A stretch of DNA of 64,000 nucleotides from Halobacterium rubrum. Lineage in GTDB: Archaea; Halobacteriota; Halobacteria; Halobacteriales; Halobacteriaceae. The stretch's first letter is position 1. The number at the start of each line of letters is the position of its first letter. Below the pieces are notes generated by a model. That model was not told the DNA's origin. It did no database searches and worked only from the letters and a program-made list of their open reading frames with translations. The translations under genes were made by a program, and so were the position numbers. The DNA is taken from assembly GCF_021729015.1 (NCBI RefSeq), contig NZ_JAJQQZ010000004.1, forward strand, positions 124,001-188,000, read 5' to 3'. Below, piece after piece: positions 58,715 through 64,000 of the stretch.

Positions 58715-59830
58715 ATGGCAGAGAATAGTGTGGAATTGTTGAAAAAGGGTGTGAAGAATCCAGAGAGAGCGATTAGATACGTCGCTCGAAAATTGGGCGA
58801 CCGGGCGATAGATTTCTACGGAGCGGCACATCAAACGTTCCATCGCCACCCAGATCAAGCCGAGTTGATACACGATTTCGTCAACGCTAATGACGAGTTC
58901 GTACTTGTCGTCCTCGACGCCTGCCGATACGACAAATTCCAGTCAGTAATCGGTGATTATCTCGACGGCGAAGTTTCTGCTGCCTGGAGTCCCGGTAGTC
59001 TCACCCCTGAATGGGGTCCCAAGGTGTGGGACCAGCAGTACGATTTGACGTACATTAGTTCGAACCCGATTATCGGCAACTTCGAGTACGCTCCCCGGAA
59101 CAACGACTTCGGTTACGAGACATTCTGTGCAGCCGACCACGTCTCAGAGTTTGTCGACGCGTACAATTTTGGATGGGACGAAGACGACCGGACCGTCCGA
59201 CCTGAAGTAATGACCGATACCGCTCTAGAAGTCGCAGCACGAGACAGCCCAACCCGGATGGTTGTTCACTATCTACAACCACATCTCCCCTTTGTTGGTG
59301 AGAACGGGTTCTCGATGATACCACTGGAACACAAAACCGATGTTGACGCTACCGAACTGACGGGGCAGGAACGCACTCAGTATTTGAGAGAAACGACAGA
59401 AATCACGGTTCGGGAGAAAGTAGAGAAGGGAGTGACCTGGCAGGAAGAACTCGAGTACAATATCTCTGTGACGGACAATGAACTGCGCGGGTATCGTCCA
59501 CTTCTTGAGCAAGGACTAATTGAGAAGGCTGATATCGAACGGGGGTACGTGGGGAATCTCAAGCTCGCTCTGTCAGAAGTCCGTCGACTAGCCAGACGGC
59601 TCGATTGCCCAGTTGTGGTGACTTCTGACCACGGTGAACTTCTCGGGGAATGGGACCGATACGAACATCCCCCAATTCGCCATCCCACCCTGCGTAGAGT
59701 CCCATGGTTCAGGGTCGACTCTATTGAGACTGATCAGATGGTAAACAACCACGCGCCACTTGAGCACCAAGAGAAGGATATTGACGACGAATCAGTCGAG
59801 AGGCGTCTTGAGAGTCTCGGATACGTATAA
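58715..59830 (+). CDS. AlkP-superfamily sulfatase-like hydrolase
   Basis: 371 residues from ATG 58715; TTTACAGTTG is 25-32 bases upstream. Metal-site motifs: FVLVVLDACRYDKF near residue 68, a possible nucleophile Thr in SPGSLTPEWGPKVW, HYLQPHLPFVG, and VVTSDHGELLGEW near residue 306. It is related to sulfatases and phosphoethanolamine transferases, although the Cys/Ser-x-P-x-R signature of sulfatases is not obvious. No signal or transmembrane anchor, so it works in the cytoplasm. Within the glycan island it may modify or trim sugar phosphates or sulfates. Confidence 0.8.
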   Translation: MAENSVELLKKGVKNPERAIRYVARKLGDRAIDFYGAAHQTFHRHPDQAELIHDFVNANDEFVLVVLDACRYDKFQSVIGDYLDGEVSAAWSPGSLTPEWGPKVWDQQYDLTYISSNPIIGNFEYAPRNNDFGYETFCAADHVSEFVDAYNFGWDEDDRTVRPEVMTDTALEVAARDSPTRMVVHYLQPHLPFVGENGFSMIPLEHKTDVDATELTGQERTQYLRETTEITVREKVEKGVTWQEELEYNISVTDNELRGYRPLLEQGLIEKADIERGYVGNLKLALSEVRRLARRLDCPVVVTSDHGELLGEWDRYEHPPIRHPTLRRVPWFRVDSIETDQMVNNHAPLEHQEKDIDDESVERRLESLGYV

Positions 59831-59874
59831 AACTAAAATATGGAAGACACATTCCGTAGCGAGGTGTAGATAGT

Positions 59875-60573
59875 ATGTCTGATGACACCGACAATACCCA
59901 ATTCGACAGAGTATTAGGTGTTCTTGGGGGGATGGGGCCGGAGGCGACGGTGGATTTCATGGATAAGTTGGTTACGGCCACGCCGGCAGAAGTGGACCAG
60001 GACCACATCGAAACGGTAGTCTACAACGACCCGAAGATTCCTGACCGAAACCAGGCTATCCTCGAGGGGGCGGAGAGTCCACTCCCACGATTGAAACGCA
60101 ACGTGAACCGGTTGGAGGAACTTGGCGTTGACGTGCTAGCCTTACCGTGCAATACGGCTCACTATTACTTTGAGGACCTTGCGTCTGAATCGGACGCCGC
60201 GCTCATAAATATGATATCACGGACGAGAGAAGTGATAGAAGAGATGGGGATCGAATCTGCGGGGCTACTTGCTACAGAGACAGTCATGGAAGCTGGAGTG
60301 TACGATGACGAGTTCGCCGAATCGCCAGTGGATCTAGTGGAGCCAGCTGACAGGGATGCTCTCATGAGCTGCATTTACGATATTAAGCGGAAGAACCATC
60401 AGCAGGCCCAAGACTCGTATGACGAGGTAATCAGGCAATTGATGGAGAGAGAAGTTAGTTGCCTAATCGTCGGTTGCACTGATTTAGCACTTCTCGAGGT
60501 TGAATTTGACATTCCGGTGGTTGACACAACGTCCGTCCTCGTGGATGCTTGTATCGACCGAACCCGGGCATGA
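59875..60573 (+). CDS. Aspartate/glutamate racemase family protein
   Basis: 232 residues from ATG 59875. The family pattern is complete: VLGVLGGMGPEATVDFMDKL, ALPCNTAHYYFEDL with the first catalytic Cys, and IVGCTDLALLEVEF with the second Cys. Both catalytic cysteines present indicates cofactor-independent racemisation of aspartate (or glutamate). TAAAATATGG about 32-41 bases upstream may be the TATA element. It is in tandem with the ligase and the AlkP-like gene, so a D-amino acid could be the building block for the ligase. That link is inference. Confidence 0.86.
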   Translation: MSDDTDNTQFDRVLGVLGGMGPEATVDFMDKLVTATPAEVDQDHIETVVYNDPKIPDRNQAILEGAESPLPRLKRNVNRLEELGVDVLALPCNTAHYYFEDLASESDAALINMISRTREVIEEMGIESAGLLATETVMEAGVYDDEFAESPVDLVEPADRDALMSCIYDIKRKNHQQAQDSYDEVIRQLMEREVSCLIVGCTDLALLEVEFDIPVVDTTSVLVDACIDRTRA

Positions 60574-60728
60574 GATGCAGAAGTGTGAAGATAGTACAAA
60601 TAGGGATTCGTGGAATGGAAGTTACGTCCTGAATGTCCGGGGTTCCACTGGACGTTTGAGCTCGTTGCAGTCCTGAGTCCGCACTTCTGAACTGCCAATT
60701 CCATTTATTGGCATGTTCAGATGTCGAT
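60574..60728. other. 155-base convergent spacer in the low-GC island
   Basis: No gene is credible here. It separates the racemase gene from the end of the candidate GT-B gene on the other strand; several AT-rich words are present but no strong hairpin. Confidence 0.4.
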
Positions 60729-62153
60729 CTATTCTTCATCCATAATTTGATTTAGCCGCCGTTCGAATTCCTGAATAGCATTCTGCTGGAAGAACCGTTC
60801 TGAGTCATATTCCACGGTTGTCTCTTCACCAAGTTCGCCAATGAGGTCCTGCGGAGAAGAGACAGTGGTAATTGTGCCGTCGTCAATCAGGTCCTGAACG
60901 TAGTGTACTCCCTCAATATCCAGAACGTACGTTTTGAGGTCAAAGTAGAGACCTTCGTAAATTGCAGTCGAATACACACCTACTTGAATATCGACGCTCG
61001 AGAACAACTCATAGAGCGTCATTGATTCATCTCCGTGAATTTCGACTGGTGATTCGACTAGCCACGGGTACTTACTTTTCCAGGTAGAGTACTCGTCGGG
61101 GTGTAACTTGTAAATCACCGAACACTCGTCCTCTGTAGCTTCTGCCAACTCGACCGCGAATTTCGACAACTCGGCCCCGATTGTTCCTTGGGATATAAAC
61201 GCAACCCGTCTTTTCGAATTTGCTTCGGACGTCCGTTCTATGCTGACTTCGGACGCTTTCTGTTCTAAATACGGGTATCCGACGTCGTAGACATTTTCTT
61301 CGTCAATTGGCAGGTCTAACCTATTACGCCAGAACGCCCCGAACGTCAAGAAGTAATCCGGGAATGTGTCTTTCTCTTCGTCAGAAGGATACGAATACCC
61401 ACAGTGGTATTTCGAGATAGATCCGTGTTGTAACTCTACCACTGGGACCCCCACATTCTGACACGCCTCGATGAACGATTCTTTCCCATAGCTGACGACG
61501 AGCACGACAACCTTCGGTTTCACCCGAGTCAGAAGGGACTCGTAGAGTGGAACGAGAATCCTTCTCTCGGCCAACTCCTCTCGAACCGCTTCGGCTACAT
61601 CAATCTCCACTCCGAAAGCCGTCTCGAATGCCTCCTCAACTCTCGCTAAATATTCGGCTTCCGCGTCCGAAAGCTCGTAGTGAGGCAACATTTTGTAGAG
61701 GGTACCACAGTACTCGATGAGGTCCGTGTACCTGAGAGAGCTAGTCCGAGCGGGAGTATAGTGGGTTAATCCGTGATCGTACTCGATTGAGACCGCGTCA
61801 AGGTTTAGTTCCTCAAGAATTGGGTCCGTATATAGGTCCCACCACGTTCCATCAGGTTGTTTCTTTCTCCGAGGGTGTGAGTAGAAGAGAAGATCGTGTT
61901 GGGATACCAAGTAGGGATTCCGAATTATCGCATTGCGGAACAGTAGATGTAGGCCGCGGAATCGGTCACTCCAAGACTCACCGGGCTCAGCGTTCGCTTC
62001 GCCGAATACCCCGACCGAACTGCAGATATCGTCGTAGATGTCGTTTCGAACTCGCCCCCAGTATCGGACGTCTTCAACAGTCCGGTCGAACAAGCGGAAT
62101 CGGGATTCGAGATCGTTGAGTGTGGCGTGAATCTCTGGAATCGAGAATGTCAT
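60729..62153 (-). CDS. Candidate GT-B glycosyltransferase / polysaccharide biosynthesis protein
   Basis: 474 residues from ATG 62153; the family is not certain. The first 200 residues are an N-terminal alpha/beta domain. The C-terminal half has GT-B traits: VVVLVVSYGKESFIEACQNV, VPVVELQHGSISKYHCGYSY with an H-G-S and G-Y motif, DYFLTFGAFWRNRLDL, VAFISQGTIGAELSKFAVEL, VIYKLHPDEYSTWKSKYP and STAIYEGLYFDLKTYVLD. The pattern KLHPxE and STAxxEGL recalls capsule/KDO/sialic-type and CDP-glycerol-type transferases. It follows neuB in the same operon (68 bases), so the sugar it moves may be the nonulosonate made there. Confidence 0.72.
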   Translation of the reverse strand: MTFSIPEIHATLNDLESRFRLFDRTVEDVRYWGRVRNDIYDDICSSVGVFGEANAEPGESWSDRFRGLHLLFRNAIIRNPYLVSQHDLLFYSHPRRKKQPDGTWWDLYTDPILEELNLDAVSIEYDHGLTHYTPARTSSLRYTDLIEYCGTLYKMLPHYELSDAEAEYLARVEEAFETAFGVEIDVAEAVREELAERRILVPLYESLLTRVKPKVVVLVVSYGKESFIEACQNVGVPVVELQHGSISKYHCGYSYPSDEEKDTFPDYFLTFGAFWRNRLDLPIDEENVYDVGYPYLEQKASEVSIERTSEANSKRRVAFISQGTIGAELSKFAVELAEATEDECSVIYKLHPDEYSTWKSKYPWLVESPVEIHGDESMTLYELFSSVDIQVGVYSTAIYEGLYFDLKTYVLDIEGVHYVQDLIDDGTITTVSSPQDLIGELGEETTVEYDSERFFQQNAIQEFERRLNQIMDEE

Positions 62154-62221
62154 TTCAGCTCTATTCCTTTCCAGCAAATTCGTCCACTACGGAACCTCAT
62201 ATGACCCTGCACTCGCATCAC

Positions 62222-63244
62222 CTACTCTGGCCTTAGATGGTCTTCTTTGACGACGCTGTTTGCTGGAAGGTCGACGTCTATGGCCTCGCCAATGACCTCG
62301 TAGAAGCGGTCTGCACTAATTCCTGTTCCGGGGCGTTTAGTGGTGAGGTCGTCCTCAGTGAGCCTCTGACCAGCTTCCACATCTTCCGCAGTCACGATGC
62401 TGTGTCGTGCCCACGCCTTGACGTCCGCTTCCTCGTCCGTGGTGAACTTCTCTCTCCCCGAAGTACTGTGCACTAGCTCTGCGTAGTCAGTCAGTGTATC
62501 AATCTCTTCGGGTTCGATAGACACCTCTTGGTCCGGCCCTGGTAGCCGCCGGTCGATGGTGAAGTGCTTCTCTACGAAGTCGGCTCCGCGAGCCATCGCG
62601 ATGACTGACGCTTCCACCCCCGTCGAGTGGTCAGAAAATCCCACGGGAACATCATACTTCGTCTTCATCTCTTCAATGGTGTCCAGTTGGAAGTCGGCTG
62701 GATCAGTTGGGTACTCGGATACGCAGTAGAGAAGACCGAATTTAGCATCTCTTTCATTTAGGAAGTCGACTGTATCTGCGATAGTACCGTAGTCGCTCAT
62801 CCCCGTAGAGACTAACAGGGGGACGCCTGCCTCCACTGCCCGGTCGAGCAGGGGGTAGTTCGTCAGCTCACCAGACCCGATCTTGATCGCGGAGACATCT
62901 AGCTCCTCAAGCCAGTCGACAGCTTTTACCGAAAACGGGGTCGACAAATACTCTACGTCTTCGCGGTCACAGTGGTCCTTTAGCGCCCGGTGCTCGTCCT
63001 TCGAAAAGGAACAACCGGAGACCACCTCGTAGACCTCACCGGCGCCGATTTTCTCCATCTCCTCTGCAACCATCTCCTCGTTTGAAAGGTGGGTTTGGAA
63101 CTTTATTGCGTCCGCACCGGAGTTGGCAGCCACCTCAATGAACCGCTTCGCCAATTCGATATCGTCGCCGGCGTTGATTCCGACCTCCGCTATAACGAAC
63201 GGTACTTCGTCACTACCAATCTGAATCTTGTTCATAGTCGTCAT
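62222..63244 (-). CDS. neuB: N-acetylneuraminate / legionaminate synthase family protein
   Basis: 340 residues from ATG 63244 (ATG 63235 is an alternative). NeuB motifs: PFVIAEVGINAGDDIELAKR, AIKFQTHLSNEEMVAEE, YLSTPFSVKAVDWLEEL, AIKIGSGELTNYPLL, VSTGMSDYGTIAD and VGFSDHSTGVEASVIAM, then VEKHFTIDRRLPGPDQE. A C-terminal SAF (antifreeze-like) domain ends RPGTGISADRFYEVIGE. It condenses phosphoenolpyruvate with an N-acyl hexosamine to a nonulosonic acid (sialic, legionaminic or pseudaminic). It starts 3 bases after neuC, so the two are co-expressed. The exact nonulosonate cannot be read from the sequence. Confidence 0.92.
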   Translation of the reverse strand: MTTMNKIQIGSDEVPFVIAEVGINAGDDIELAKRFIEVAANSGADAIKFQTHLSNEEMVAEEMEKIGAGEVYEVVSGCSFSKDEHRALKDHCDREDVEYLSTPFSVKAVDWLEELDVSAIKIGSGELTNYPLLDRAVEAGVPLLVSTGMSDYGTIADTVDFLNERDAKFGLLYCVSEYPTDPADFQLDTIEEMKTKYDVPVGFSDHSTGVEASVIAMARGADFVEKHFTIDRRLPGPDQEVSIEPEEIDTLTDYAELVHSTSGREKFTTDEEADVKAWARHSIVTAEDVEAGQRLTEDDLTTKRPGTGISADRFYEVIGEAIDVDLPANSVVKEDHLRPE

Positions 63245-63247
63245 AAC

Positions 63248-64000
63248 TTACCTCGGCGAAGTATCTTTTACTTCCGGTTGAACCCCAGCTTGCTCGGGGC
63301 TCATTGGCTCTTTTCGTTCGAATGTGATCGAAGTTAGAATATCGATTACCCTGTCGGCTGCGCCTCCAGATCCGTAAATGAAGCTGGGGTCGTACTCACC
63401 GTGCTTGATTTGGGTTCTGAGCGCCTCTTCGATTGCCGACGTTTCGCACTCCACGTCCACCACGTTCGGACCGCGTTCTCTGTGCGATTGCCGATTACCC
63501 ACGTTCACTACAGGAGTTCCGAAGTACGAACATTCGCGAATCCCAACACTCGAGTTTCCGACAACACAAGCTGCGTTACTTACAAGTGTCAGGTAGTCTT
63601 TCGGCTCGAGATTGATAAAAAACCGCACTCCGTCTGGAGCCTTCTCCTCACGGTACTCGCGTATCGCCTTAGATACCTGATCTGTTCCGGCGTCCATATT
63701 CGGCCAGAACCAGAACACTTGCACGTCTAGTCTGTTTACTGCTTCAATCAACAATCGGGTCTTTTCGTAATTACTCTGGTACTCAGTCGGTAGCGGATGG
63801 TACTGCACAACAATGTATGGTTCATCTACATCAACCCGATCACCAACTCCGCCATATTCCTCTTGGGGGTCGTAGTGGTCAGACCGGTTCCGTTCAATCT
63901 CTGCCGCAATATCGATGGAGGGGCATCCAGTTCGATAAATCCTATCTTGATTTTCCCCGAGACTCTCCACAATTCTCTTGCTGCGCTCCGTCGACACAAA
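63248..64000 (-). CDS. neuC: UDP-N-acetylglucosamine 2-epimerase (hydrolysing) family protein, 5' end cut by window edge
   Basis: At least 251 residues are visible; the frame remains open at the right edge, and the usual family length of about 370-390 residues means roughly a third of the N-terminus lies outside. Motifs: STERSKRIVESLGE, DRIYRTGCPSIDIA, IVVQYHPLPTE, and ACVVGNSSVGIRECSYFGTPVVNVG, the signature of NeuC/LegG-type enzymes. They convert a UDP-GlcNAc derivative to ManNAc-type sugar for NeuB. Immediately upstream of neuB by 3 bases. Confidence 0.9.
   Translation of the reverse strand, partial: FVSTERSKRIVESLGENQDRIYRTGCPSIDIAAEIERNRSDHYDPQEEYGGVGDRVDVDEPYIVVQYHPLPTEYQSNYEKTRLLIEAVNRLDVQVFWFWPNMDAGTDQVSKAIREYREEKAPDGVRFFINLEPKDYLTLVSNAACVVGNSSVGIRECSYFGTPVVNVGNRQSHRERGPNVVDVECETSAIEEALRTQIKHGEYDPSFIYGSGGAADRVIDILTSITFERKEPMSPEQAGVQPEVKDTSPR

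Noticed and set aside
55700-64000. Mobile element or prophage as carrier of the low-GC island
   Set aside because: No transposase, integrase, inverted terminal repeats or tRNA attachment site is visible inside the window; homologous exchange explains the boundary better, although the right end is not seen.

Overview
The window comes from a haloarchaeon (class Halobacteria). The signs are high GC over the first 55 kb, strongly acidic proteins, AT-rich TATA-like elements about 25-37 bases upstream of many start codons (the leaderless-promoter layout), a PGF-CTERM surface protein, AglB-type N-glycosylation, a menaquinone cluster, and many small winged-helix regulators of haloarchaeal type. Genus cannot be fixed from the sequence alone. 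I see no rRNA, tRNA, CRISPR array or insertion sequence.

Layout. 1-4.6 kb (minus strand): envelope-type genes, namely an AlkP-superfamily phosphodiesterase (cut by the left edge), a ParB-like-fold protein, a Gfo/Idh/MocA oxidoreductase, a DUF457 membrane hydrolase and a DUF1616 membrane protein. 4.8-7.3 kb: two secreted surface proteins (parallel beta-helix; PGF-CTERM anchored). 7.5-15.2 kb: a dolichol-type glycosyltransferase and the UDP-GlcNAc route (GlmM, uridylyltransferase, acetyltransferase-type GlmU half, GlmS), interleaved with two homologous membrane winged-helix regulators. 15.9-31.7 kb: housekeeping and small conserved genes (YqcI-like, isochorismatase-like, DUF547, UbiA, CoA-disulfide-reductase type flavoprotein, peroxiredoxin-like protein, CysS, CbiX with a DR2241 protein, Trm112-like protein, PurA). 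32-35 kb: small regulators and a 701-residue coiled-coil protein. 35.2-45.8 kb: sulfite-oxidase-like protein and menaquinone genes menF-menD, menB, menA-menC-menE, with a BCCT transporter and a membrane protein among them. 45.8-50.3 kb: NRDE protein, regulators, CutA, a short GlpA-like flavoprotein, and a DUF368 lipid-carrier transporter overlapping aglB. 50.3-54.8 kb: AglB oligosaccharyltransferase and an AglG-like glycosyltransferase.

From about 55.2 kb to the right edge the GC falls sharply: hand counts are 67% for 54901-55140 and 49% for 55321-55560. The switch lies inside a glycosyltransferase gene. This right arm looks like an exchanged accessory glycan island beside aglB. It holds a cysteine-synthase-like enzyme, an asparagine-synthetase-like ligase without the glutaminase cysteine, an AlkP-superfamily hydrolase and an Asp/Glu racemase. 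After these comes an operon encoding a NeuC-type epimerase (cut by the edge), a NeuB-type nonulosonate synthase and a large GT-B-like candidate transferase. Taken together it may make a nonulosonic-acid glycan carrying amino-acid or amide substituents. The individual families are recognisable; the combined pathway is inference.

Two regulatory signals stand out. A perfect 8-bp-arm palindrome sits between the TATA element and start codon of a ribbon-helix-helix regulator gene. A 7-bp-arm palindrome occupies the same place in front of the GlmU-like/winged-helix operon.
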